In this document: in pieces, positions 23,941 to 34,100 of the stretch | Layout of the letters: each line of letters begins with the position of its first letter | Numbering within the stretch: position 1 is the first letter of the stretch | Source of the DNA: Trileptium ribeirensis | Taxonomy: Eukaryota > Nematoda > Enoplea > Enoplida > Thoracostomopsidae | NCBI GenBank assembly: GCA_030248225.1 | Contig: JASANE010001774.1 | Coordinates: 53,517-117,516, forward strand | Reading direction: 5' to 3' | Length of the DNA stretch: 64,000 nucleotides | The notes under the pieces: generated by a model | What the model was told of the DNA's origin: nothing | Seen by the model: the letters and a program-made list of their open reading frames with translations, nothing else | Database searches by the model: none | Program-made: the position numbers and the translations under genes

Positions 23941-24083
23941 CTTAGCGATATAACGGCCGGCCTTTGAAGGCGACATGGGCCATCGCGATTACTTGAGTAT
24001 ATTTTTTCAAAGAAACCGCCACGCCCACTTTAGCATCATGTCTTTTTCGGTGTGAAAGCTGTGTGGTGGAATAAAAGCTGCTG

Positions 24084-24298
24084 GGCATAAGTCTAATATC
24101 GGGGCCCAAGAAATGAAAAAAATTTTTTGCTCCGATTTGCCTAAAATTTTGCATACGGGGGTTTTCCAGTATGGGGAATTCATTTTTGACACTTTTAGCG
24201 AAAAAAAATTTTTTGACCAAAAAAATGTTTTTTGACCCAAAAAATTTTGAAAAAATTTTTTTTGCCCAAAATCCACCCAAACCATTCTTTGACGCCAA
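24084..24298 (+). repeat. Merlin left TIR
   Basis: Left arm of the inverted repeat, ending near GACGCCAAC. Small indels in the A/T runs distinguish it from the right arm at 25037-25254. Confidence 0.85.
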
Positions 24299-24454
24299 CA
24301 GAAAAATCAACATATTCAACTTACTTTTTGGATTTGATGCAGTGCAGCTTGGTGAGCGCAACTAAGCAGCATCTCTTAAATTTCGTCGAGAGTCCTTCTT
24401 CATAATACACTTTGCGCTGCGTGCGACTGGGCGCTGCGTTGCTGGCTGTCTTAG

Positions 24455-24930
24455 CTAATTGCAGGGATTCCTCTCTGCAATATGACGCAGCATGTTGAGG
24501 AATGCAAGTTGAAATGTTTGACCGTAGCGTTGGCGCCACATGAATTCATCCAAGTGGCTGGGGACCATCGCGTCAGTTGTGCCGTACATTGCTTTGAATT
24601 TCTGTTTTGCGTTCCGCCACATGCATTCAACATGGTTGGTATGCGCCCCCGTAAGCGGATCAACAAAGTGGTGCGAATGGTTAACGGTTTCGTGGAAGTA
24701 CCCCAAACCGTTGAGACCATTATATTGGCATGCTTTTGGGGGCAACGCCACTTGAAACCAGCCACACAGGCATCCCGTGTCATGGTCATTTCACGTGCAC
24801 AAACCGGACACTCTACTTGAGTGTGTATGATGTTATGCCGCTGCAAAAATGCAACGGCAGCTCGTTCGTCCCTTAGCTGTTCTGTTATCTCAAAAACATC
24901 CATTTCCAAAAAGCATTCGGATCCAAACAA
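24455..24930 (-). pseudogene. ISXO2-like (Merlin) transposase, deleted and frameshifted
   Basis: Read on the minus strand, the 5' part has an N-terminal segment with a zinc-ribbon-like CPVCAREM...FKWRCPQ, as in ISXO2/IS1595 transposases. Within the next ~20 codons the family homology jumps to another frame, giving HHFVDPLTGAHTNHVE..W, then SHLDEFMWRQRYG and a C-terminal MLRHIAER. These are the hallmark C-terminal motifs of the DDE_Tnp_IS1595 domain, including the final acidic residue of the triad (E in NHVE). The roughly 150-residue middle, which carries the first two catalytic Asp in relatives, is absent, and the two parts are out of frame. The copy cannot encode an active enzyme. The TIRs could still be used in trans. 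Confidence 0.88.
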
Positions 24931-25036
24931 AAACTAAGCAGGCGGTAAACGATGAAAGTGTTACAAAATTAGCTAGCGTGAGAAAAAGTAAACGAAATGT
25001 GAGAAGCGTGAGAAATCAAAAAAATTCAAAAAAATT

Positions 25037-25254
25037 CGTTGGCATCAAAAAATGGTTTTGGGTGAATTTCGGCAAAAAAAATTTTTTTCAAAATGTTTTG
25101 GGTCAAAAAAAATTTTTTTGGTCAAAAAATTTTTTTTCGCTAAAAGTGTCAAAAATGAATTCCCCATACTGGAAAACCCCCGTATGCAAAATTTTAGGCA
25201 AATCGGAGCAAAAAATTTTTTTCATTTCTTGGGCCCCGATATTAGACTTATGCC
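25037..25254 (-). repeat. Merlin right TIR
   Basis: Inverted counterpart of 24084-24298, abutting the right AGCTGCTG target duplication. Confidence 0.85.
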
Positions 25255-25262
25255 AGCTGCTG

Positions 25263-26996
25263 TACATAATAGTAAACCTTGATGGATTACGATATATATA
25301 TATATATATAATATTTGTACATACACATTAGTGTTTTTATACATTATAAGTCGGCATTTTATTTAACCTAAAATATACAAAAAATAGACATTTGTTTGTA
25401 AACATCGCCAGGTACAATACATATTCTGCGCATGATTATTATGAATACTTTTTAGTTAAATACACCTGCCCGATATTTTTATATACAACACATATTACTA
25501 GCTATGTAATTTTTTTGAATTTGAAAAAACCAGCATTGTAAGCTTAAAACTGTTCAGTCAGTATTCTAGTTTGATTCGAGCTATTTTTTTCTGTATTTTC
25601 GTGAATTATAGTGTATTTTTGAGAGCTGTCTTTCTAGTGGAGTAATAAATAATATTAGTTTTCCGTTTTTGTGTATGTAGCACCGCGGACATCGACAACA
25701 AGGATTTCATTGTTTATGTTCTATGGTTTGAAATAAGTGGTTTTAAAGGTTTTTAGAATAATGCATCTTAAAAGAGTAAATTGAAGTTAAATTTATGTTT
25801 CATCAAGGGCTCCATTGATATCCGCGTTTTGAGGTTAATTGTAGGGTTTAAGGACTTTTATAGACGTTATATATGGGTTCGGGGTTTACGCTTCAGTGTG
25901 TTTTTAATGTTTCTATTGTTGGTTTGAGGGGTTTTTTAGGTGTAGATTTAAGTCTATAGACGTTGCCCGGAGATGCTTTTTGTATCCAGTGGCAGGATTT
26001 TTATGGGCGAAGTTTTGTGAAGTTGAGATGCAAAAATTTTCTGCTTTCGCCTCGCAGGTATTTTTTAACTTTTGAGAGTCTGTCTCGGACAATCGAAGAA
26101 CTAACAGTCGTAGCTTGCCATAATGCTCTCAAGCAACGGAAATAACCGAAATTCTTAACGTACCAAAAATGTATCGAGAAATTAATGTTTATCATTGAAT
26201 GTGTCTGTTGTATGATGCGTTTTACTGATGTATTAAATGTGCTGTGCGGCTATCACGTTGTACATGTTCGCCCCGCCGGAAAAAGCCGGCTACGTCGCCG
26301 TTTACGTTGCCAGTTTAGTAGAGCTTAAGTATCAATTTTTGTAATTTTAGTTTTGGGGTGATCATCATTTTCAAATCTCCCTAAGCCATCTCAAGTAGTA
26401 TAAACCTATCACAGTGTTCTTGAATTTCAGGAAGCGTGGTACAAAATATGTCAGACGTATTCAAATGTGACAAACATGTTTTTCAAACTTTAATTCAACA
26501 AGTTAAACGTATAGACGACATTAACGGTCCGTGTCGTAGTGGAAAATTCGAATTTCTCAGGTCGCTGAATTCCGTAATATTTTTAACGTGTTTGCTTAAT
26601 TTTTGACTCTCCAATCTGCTGGTATTGTTTATAGCGTTTACCCCAGTGCATAGCTGCTAGTGGCATCCTCAAGTTTGGACCGTCTATGATTTCGTATATT
26701 TTCAATATAATGCTATATATAATTTGTCAAAGCTGCCGAAAATGATGGGCTGATTTTTATGAAACGTATTTGTGACTGCTAAACATCGCTCCCTTGTAGT
26801 CATACCACTCGTGGGTTAGCCCATCTTTTAGTGTATATTAAAAATCTGAGTATCAACATTAGGCAATTTTAAACGATATCTTTGTCATTAATTTACAAGC
26901 ATAGGAGAGACGGCTCGAGTTTTTTGGTACAGATATAGTTTTGCAAAATATTAATCGTTTCAAAATAGTAAATTTGTCTTCCTATATATATATCAC

Positions 26997-27050
<54 letters not shown>

Positions 27051-28130
27051 GTATTGTGTACACTAAATTGCAAATCGTACTTATTCTGCGTTCTCCCAAA
27101 CCAAATGCACAGGAATTGGGCCGGGCCGGCGGACAACCGATTATAAAGGATTTTGTAACACTGGGCCCGGCCGGGCGGTCATTGTCTGAAAGAGCCTGAT
27201 GGCCAGGTCCAGTGCGAAACATAAAAATGCCAAATTATGCAATGCTCTTGAGTATGTGATTTATGTACTGTGCCGTGTGCTATATACCATAACACACTGT
27301 ATATAGAATTTTACATGTGTGTTTTTGCTTTTATACCACCTATTTATTCTGCCCTACGCTGTTAACAATAATCAACGCATTGGTGTTTTTGCATGTGCAA
27401 CAGACAATCCCATACTGGCTTCTCCGTAGATGGGAGGGAAGGCCCCAGCACCGACGGGATTTCGGCGACCCCCCCCACAGGTCATGCTCCCAGGTAAATT
27501 TTAGTTTCTTCCCAGGTCAATTATCACTATTTTCAGGCGACACCAAAAATGATCGCCCCATCAAGAAAAGATTATAACAAATCACGATGTCAAAGCTAGC
27601 TTGCATTTCGACTATTTATAAGACCTTCGTAAAATGAAGTGCTGACCGCAGAAATAAGTATTTTCGGTGCTTAAACAACTTAAACAATAAATATATGTAC
27701 CAAAAACAATGGGAGAAATGTTGTGTGTGCTCGAAAAACACGAAAAAATGCAATTCTAACCCCCACCCCAGTTGCCGTGGGGTACGCTTTTCCGCCATGT
27801 AAGCTGGTGGAAATTCGCCCAGGTATTTACAGTTCCCTAGCAAGGAGCTGGAAGCCTCCCGACTTAAAGCTCCCAAGTAAAATTTAGGTTCTGCGGAGAG
27901 GCCATTCATATAAACTCTCATCCACATTCTACGCGATACCAGTCACCTGCAGCAGTTAACGTGCTCAGAAAACGGAACTTGTTCAGAACGTAGTGGAGAT
28001 TGTGTGTTGCAGGGTGAAATCTTAAATTACGTCTGTGTGTGTGTGTGATAGGCCACATCTCGGGAACGCCTTAACCAATTTTCATGATCTTATGCTCATT
28101 CGAACCGGCATAGTCCATTTACCGTGCACA
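25263..28130. other. Gene-free stretch with simple repeats
   Basis: AT-rich DNA without a supportable ORF. It includes a TA run at 25290-25312, the large TA block near 27.0 kb, a GGCCGGGC-type repeat (27110-27190) and two similar blocks with GCTCCCAGGTAAATTTTAG / GCTCCCAAGTAAAATTTAG near 27487 and 27869. A TGTG run at 28033 precedes a segment CCACATCTCGGGAACGCC that looks like a dispersed repeat. Confidence 0.5.
26985..27050. repeat. (AT)n microsatellite
   Basis: Two long TATATA runs with one ATGTA interruption. Confidence 0.9.
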
Positions 28131-28137
28131 TTCCCGA

Positions 28138-29735
28138 GCTTTCTTGATTTGGGGTCTGGTTCCGGGGTCAGGAGTCAAAATGTGGGTTTTTGGCCCCATT
28201 TTACCCCATTTTAGTACCATTCACGGAAGCAAGGTTATTTTTATCTTAACTTTCGAATTGTTTCTCTGGATGGTTTTATTTCATAGTAAAATGATAAATG
28301 CCGGTGTCTCTTTTTTTGTTTTTCCATTAAGGATCTGGTTCTGGATTTATGGGGTTTCATGTACAGGGGTATGGCGTCCCAATGGCTCCTCGACCCAAAA
28401 TTTGAAAATTTGTTCTGACGTCGTGGACGGCTGATAAGTTTCACTTGGGGGTTTTCAGGCATGGGAAACTCATTGCCGGTATTGGTTTTGCTCTATGACC
28501 CATGGTTCAATGGGTATGGCGCCCCCATAATTCGGGTCAGAGGTCAAAAGGGTTTTCACCCCATTTTAGTAACCTTCACGGAAGCAAGCTTATTTATATC
28601 TTAAGTTTCGAATTTTATCTCTGGTTGGTTTTATTTCATAATAAAATGATAAATGCCGATACCTCTTTTTTGTTTTTCGGTTAAGGCTCCGGTTCTAGAG
28701 TTACGGGGTTTGAGGTATGGTGCCCCAATGGTTCCCCGACCCGAAATTCGAAAATTTGTTTTGAGGTCCTGGGCGGCCTAAAAGTTTGACTAGGGGATTC
28801 TTGGGCATGGGAAACTCATTGCTGGTATTGATTTTGCTCTGTTACCTATAGGTACGGGGTATGGCGCCCCAAAGGTTCGGGGTCAGAGATCTAAATTGGG
28901 GGTTGTCACCCCATTTTAGTACCCTTCACGGAAGCAAGGTTATTTTTATCTTAACTTTCGAATTTTTTAATCTGGATGGTTTTATTTCATAGTAAAATGA
29001 TAAATGCCGATGCCTCTTTTTTATTTTTCGATTAAGGCTCCCTTTCTGAATTTATGTGGTTTGAGGTACGGGGGTCTGGCGCCCAATAGTTCCTGGACCC
29101 AAAATTTGAAAATTTGTTTTGACGTATTGGGCGGCTGATAAGTTTTACCTGAGGGTTGTCGGGCATGGTGAACTCATTTCCTGTATTGGTTTTTCTCTAT
29201 GACACACGGTTCAATGGCGCCCCAAAGGTTCGGACTCAGAGAGGAAAATAAATGTTTTTTACCTCATTTTAGTACGCATGACGGAAGCATGATTATTTTT
29301 ATCTTAACTTTCGAATTTTTTTCTATGGTTGGGTTTATCTCATAGTAAAACGGTGAATACTGATGCCTGTTTTTTGTTTTTAGATTACGGCGCCGGTTCA
29401 TGGGGTTTTTAGATTACGGCGCCGGTTCATGGTGGAAGAACCACGGGGTTTTCATGGCACCCCCGTGGTTCTTCGACCCAAAATTCGAAAATCTGTTCTG
29501 ACGTCCTGGGCGGCTAAAACGTTGTACTTGGTGGTTTTTGGGCATGGCAAACTCATTGCTGGTGTTCATTTTGCTCTGCGATCCATGGTTCTATGGGTGC
29601 GGGGGTATAACTCTGCCATGGTTCATCGATCCAAAATTCCTAATTTTACTGTCACGTCCTGGGAGATGACAGCCTGCACTTGGGGGTTTTGGGGCATGCT
29701 AAACTTATTGCCGGTGTTAGTTTTGTTCTAACGTG
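28138..29735. repeat. ~352-bp tandem repeat, about 4.5 copies
   Basis: The landmark CACGGAAGCAAGGTTATTTT or its variants starts at 28222, 28577, 28927 and 29279 (spacings 355, 350, 352), with a partial last unit to ~29735. Each unit also has ATGGTTTTATTTCATAGTAA or a near match, GGCGCCCCAA.GGTTC and a GGCATGG.AAACTCATTG block. Copies differ by 10-20% by eye. Open frames inside it are not conserved between units, so it appears noncoding. Confidence 0.85.
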
Positions 29736-30620
29736 TGTGGTATTGTGTGATATCCCCATATAGCATATCGACGTATGCTATCGAGAGCTGATTGGCTTGC
29801 ACGCAAAAGGCGTAGGTGTACCTATGCTTCACTACGTTGTGCAATCTCGATAGAGTTGCTAGTCTTTTGGTGATATTGGGCCGACGTCGATTTTTAATGG
29901 CTGGTACCAGGCTGAATAGTTTCGAACCGTTATTATCTCTATTGGGAAGCACAAAATGGCATATATGCACTCGAGTCGCCAGTGTGAAACAATTTTAGGA
30001 CCATTATTTGCCATATATCAAATTAACAAGCCATAGCGTAATCAGGTAGTATGGGTACAAACAAGTACTGAACAGCATTGGAAACGGTGTCACATGTCGT
30101 AATGGCAGCGGCAGGGTGTCGGAGCCCTACCTCTCAGATAGACCGGTACGTACAGGCAACGGTGTCGAAAGCAACAATAGCATAAAGGAACAGTGTAGGC
30201 GACAATGTCCCAACACCCATCCCCTCTCAGAACGGTACATAGCAAATCTACAGTTACACCTTTGCCTTTTATGCATCAGACATGAGGCTACAAGCCTCCG
30301 TCTAGGGTGGGTGGTGTGGTAGCCCTGCGACTAGCCTGACGATAGTACAGACCCGTCAAAAACAAATTTAATGAAATTTATTATCATTGATGTTGAATAA
30401 ACGAAATTTCGACGAAGTGCAGTTTTGACTGAAACCCTTTGATTGTATTTTTTTCTGAACGACGTGACTGAACTTGGTTTAGAGTTAGCTGCGGTACCTA
30501 TTTCTTAGCATTGTAAAATATGAAGTGTAAGTGTCGCATTGCAGTACATGCATTTGGGGATTTTGTATGCGCGGTGTTGTTAATTTGTCAACTCAACCGA
30601 CTCCGAGTGCAACTGTGTGA
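29736..30620. other. Gene-free stretch before the retroelement
   Basis: No ORF or recognised repeat. If the retroelement has a left LTR it should lie in or just after this stretch, but I found no segment repeated downstream of 41.76 kb. Confidence 0.4.
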
Positions 30621-30627
30621 CTTCCAA

Positions 30628-30669
30628 CCAATAAATAGAGTGAGGCTAAACACAATCGTGCCTATAAAT
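30628..30669 (+). promoter_or_regulatory. Possible retroelement promoter (CCAAT plus TATA)
   Basis: CCAAT (30628-30632) and TATAAAT (30663-30669) are 30 bases apart, about 490 nt upstream of the Gag start. CGTG and CACG flank the TATA word symmetrically. It would suit transcription start near 30.69 kb. Inferred from motif spacing only. Confidence 0.35.
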
Positions 30670-31036
30670 TGCTGAACGCACGGCTGTCAATCTGCTGAGA
30701 AGCTGAACAGTAGCTGAGTTGTCTAGTGCGTTTTCCACTTTGATATGGCATTGTATTTGTAGCTCAGGTTCATATTGTGTTTATGCTTGTGCTATGTTAC
30801 AAATACATGTGTTGCTATTAGTCCAAAAAAACGATCATGTAGTCAGCATCAGTAAGATCCCTTACGACACTCCTCCCGATAATACAGCACCACTATCGTT
30901 CCTTTCCAATTAACAGTTAAGCTGTTAAATGTTGCGCCGCCAACGTCAGTACTATCAAAGATCAAGTTACGCGGATATCCACAATACAGCACCAATAACA
31001 ATTCAAACGCAACGACCTATACGATTACGAACGGGA

Positions 31037-31065
31037 CAGCTATAGCTATTTCTATAGCTGCAAGT
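31037..31065 (+). promoter_or_regulatory. Leader hairpin adjoining a candidate 5' splice site
   Basis: The arms CAGCTATAG (31037-31045) and CTATAGCTG (31052-31060) pair perfectly over 9 bp with a 6-nt loop. Three bases later comes GCAA|GTAAGC, a good donor (GT at 31064-31065), about 90 nt before the Gag ATG. Together with the acceptor at 37547-37548 it could produce a spliced mRNA for the third ORF, with the hairpin tuning donor use. Confidence 0.4.
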
Positions 31066-31079
31066 AAGCCTCATCATGT

Positions 31080-31103
31080 ATTCTAGTCTGAATATACAGG
31101 GGC
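31080..31103 (+). repeat. 24-bp inverted repeat, left copy
   Basis: ATTCTAGTCTGAATATACAG followed by GGGC. The exact reverse complement occurs at 44770-44793. The similarity stops sharply on both sides. A perfect 24-base match at this distance is not expected by chance. Confidence 0.9.
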
Positions 31104-31153
31104 AAATGAATAAATGGAGCGTTTAAATAAGTAAAAAAGGATATAATAAGAGC

Positions 31154-34100
31154 ATGAGAAAAATGCGGTTAGCGACTCCGACTTCTGATGCCGGAATAGA
31201 AGATTCAGTTTACATGGATGCCACCGTTATAGAGGCGGATATTAGGCCGAAAGTGCATTTAGGTGGTACAGGTGTTACATCTACTTTGCCAGTGATAGAC
31301 CCCGTTAGGGCTGAACAGCATACAGTGGCGGCGCCATTGCCGACTGCTCAGGTTTCAACTTTCGATATCCCGTCAGTATCTACAATGGTTCAGTCGGTAC
31401 CAGTTGTTGTGTCTACCTCGGTTATATCAGCTCCAACTTTGGCGACTGTAGTCTCGACTGGCCTTACGACTGTACCAACTGGTACTGCTTCTGCTGCGTG
31501 TACACATTGTTCGCATACGCACGCTGTCGCGCCTGCCCCTGCGCCAGCGCCAGCGACGGCGACTGCTCCTGCCATGCCACCGATTGTGGTTAACGTGCCA
31601 CCTCCGAAGGAACCGGTTAATATCGAAAGGTATGATGGCACATCAGACTTTGCTACATATTTTCGTAGGCTAGAAACGGAGTTTGAACTAGCAGGTGTGG
31701 AAAAGTCAAGTGATAAATTTCGTACACTGCGTAAGAAGTTAACGGATGCAGCTCGCAGTTTTATTGAACTATTAATGACTGGTCCAGAAGCGCCGGAGAC
31801 ATACGAAGACCTAGTGTATGAGCTGCACGAACGGTTTGCAGAAAGTAGAGAATTCGTAGATGAAGTCCAGAGGTTCCAACAAATGAGTCAAAGAAGTTCC
31901 GTGGCCGATTTCGCGGATGAGTTGGAATTGCAGTGGCGCAAGCGAATTGTTCCGTTGGAACTTGGTGATAGACACGCAGCCAACCTGTTGCGCAATACGT
32001 TTTTGCGAGGAATACGACGTGGGTTACGTTCACGCCTGATCCATGGTGATCAGTGGTCTTTTTATGAGTTGAAACGCCGAGCCGTACAAATTGAGCGCAC
32101 AGAAAAATTATTAGCGGGACCCGAGGAGGATGGAACTTCGCCACGATCCACAAATAGATCGGTTTCTCAACGGTCTTGGAGACCGAGCCAAAATGCTAGT
32201 GGTAGTGATGGAGCGACACCACGACGGAACAATGGTCGGCAGGCTCCAATGCGCATGAGTAGCGGAAACCAAAGTAACGACGTGAGAAACGGCCGCGTAG
32301 TAGAACGAGTTTCGGCAGCCTCGATTGTGTGTTATGACTGTGGTGCCACAGGGCATGTTCGTTCGCGATGTCCATATCGTGATGCACGCCTTCGTCAACA
32401 GGAACGCGGTATAGCGCGAGAAGGGATTTCTCGATCACCGCCAGTGCAACGTTCGTTAAATAATGCGGAATCCACAACGCCTAAGGAACTGTGGAAGTGT
32501 TACTTATGTGGTAAACCAGGTCACTTTGCTCGTGATTGTCGTCAGCGATCTGTGAACGTAGAGAAACAATTGACTGGAGATAATAGACGCCGTCCGGAAG
32601 CTAAGGCAGTACAATCTGTAGCTTTGGAGGCAATCGTTCGCCAAATGAATGATGTAGAGCGTCGCATGGATGGGCGGATGAATGATATTATTTCTCATTT
32701 GAAGTTGGACAGGAAAGTGGATGGGTCTGAAATCTCGCATTCACCATCACGAGTAGTGTTACCGAAGAATTCACGTCATCAAGTACTGGTAGAAAAGGTT
32801 CCTGAACGAGCCTTCGAAGAAAATTCGGAATTACAAAATGATACGCAAGTTTCGATAGCACAGGTAGAGATGTTAACTCGTCCTACCAAATCGTGTTTTT
32901 ATGTTGACGTGCAAATTGATTCGTATAAGTTACGGGGACTGGTAGATACGGGAGCTCAAATGACGATCATGCTCCAAGAAGTTTATGAGGAAAATTTTAA
33001 TCGGTATAAGTTGAACTCCGAAGTGATCCAGGTATTTGCTTTCGATGGTTCCCCAGCTAGTAAGACCCTGGGATGGTTCGAAGCATTGGTACATTTCGGG
33101 GAGCAGTCCCAGTATGTGCAAATTCACGTGGTACCGGATATGCCAGTTGCGATTGTCATCGGTGATGACATGTTACGGAAATTTCAAACCGTAATCGATT
33201 ATCAGAAAATGCGGATCCTGGTCAATGATAAACTTGTACGGTCGTGGTCTTTGGTCCAACGTAAAGAAACAACGTCTGTGGAGACTGGTTCTGGAGAAAT
33301 AATCAAGTCTGGAAAACTAACTGAAGTTCCAGTGGGTGCTTTTCATGTTTGCAGGGTATCTGTGGATACCGAAATTCCACCGGAAAGCACGAAGTTGGTA
33401 CCGTGTAACATTAACACGACTAATTATAATGGACAAAGTGTCATGGTAGAGTCCGATATAGAGATGCGATTCCAGCGACCTATACTTTGTCCGAATGCGG
33501 TAGTTAAAGTACAAGAGGGAATGGCTTGGGTACCTGTTACCAATTTAGAACAGCAGTCGTATAAGGTAAAAGTTGATGACGTGATGTCACATGTTACTGA
33601 GATAGTGGATACCGTTGCTGTTACGTCGACGGAAAAACCAGCGATGACTGATGTCGATTATTCTAAAGTCGTTACCAATAAGATTCAGATTAGGGCGAAA
33701 GAAGCTAAACGCTTATATAGGGAGTTAGCAGCGGAAATAACGCTAGATAAAGAAGCGGAATTACCAGAAGGGGTATCCCTAAAGGAAGCGGTTGCTACCG
33801 AAACCGAAAAACGAATTTTAGCGCGGTTGTTAGAACGCAATAGCGATGTTTTCGGGAGTTCCACAACACCACTTAGCCGAACGAATGTTTGGCGACATCC
33901 TATCGATACTGGTGATACCAAACCTATTCAGCAACGAATGCGACGTGCACCTTACGTGCATCGTGAGGAAATTTCTAAGCAAGTCCAGGCTATGCTGGAT
34001 GATGATGCGATTCAACCATCGATGAGTCCTTGGGCATCTCCTGTTGTTCTCGTCAAGAAAAAGACTGGAGATATGCGATTTTGTATCGATTATCGCATGT

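Larger units (their letters stand above)
21781..24083. other. Gene-free stretch after exon 3
   Basis: It contains two partly similar blocks with CCCCTGGCAAAATTTTGGG / CCCCTTGGCAAAATTTTCAG (21.93 and 22.21 kb), a segment of unassigned repeat-like DNA at 22.43-22.87 kb, a 210-bp inverted-repeat element and CTAAG-rich stretches. No coding region is supported. Confidence 0.5.
24084..25254 (-). mobile_element. Merlin (IS1016/ISXO2-type) DNA transposon, internally deleted
   Basis: Long terminal inverted repeats of about 215 bp begin GGCATAAGTCTAATATCGGG at the left (24084) and end in the complement at 25254. Both are A/T-homopolymer rich. The 8-mer AGCTGCTG flanks the element exactly on both sides (24076-24083 and 25255-25262), a clear target-site duplication of the length known for Merlin. 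Between the TIRs lies a broken minus-strand transposase gene of the ISXO2-like family. The element is about 1.17 kb, and the missing middle of the transposase accounts for the short length. Confidence 0.88.

Noticed and set aside
24007..24365. Phe/Lys-rich ORFs on both strands at 24.0-24.4 kb and 24.8-25.3 kb
   Set aside because: They are translations of the A/T-homopolymer TIRs of the Merlin element.
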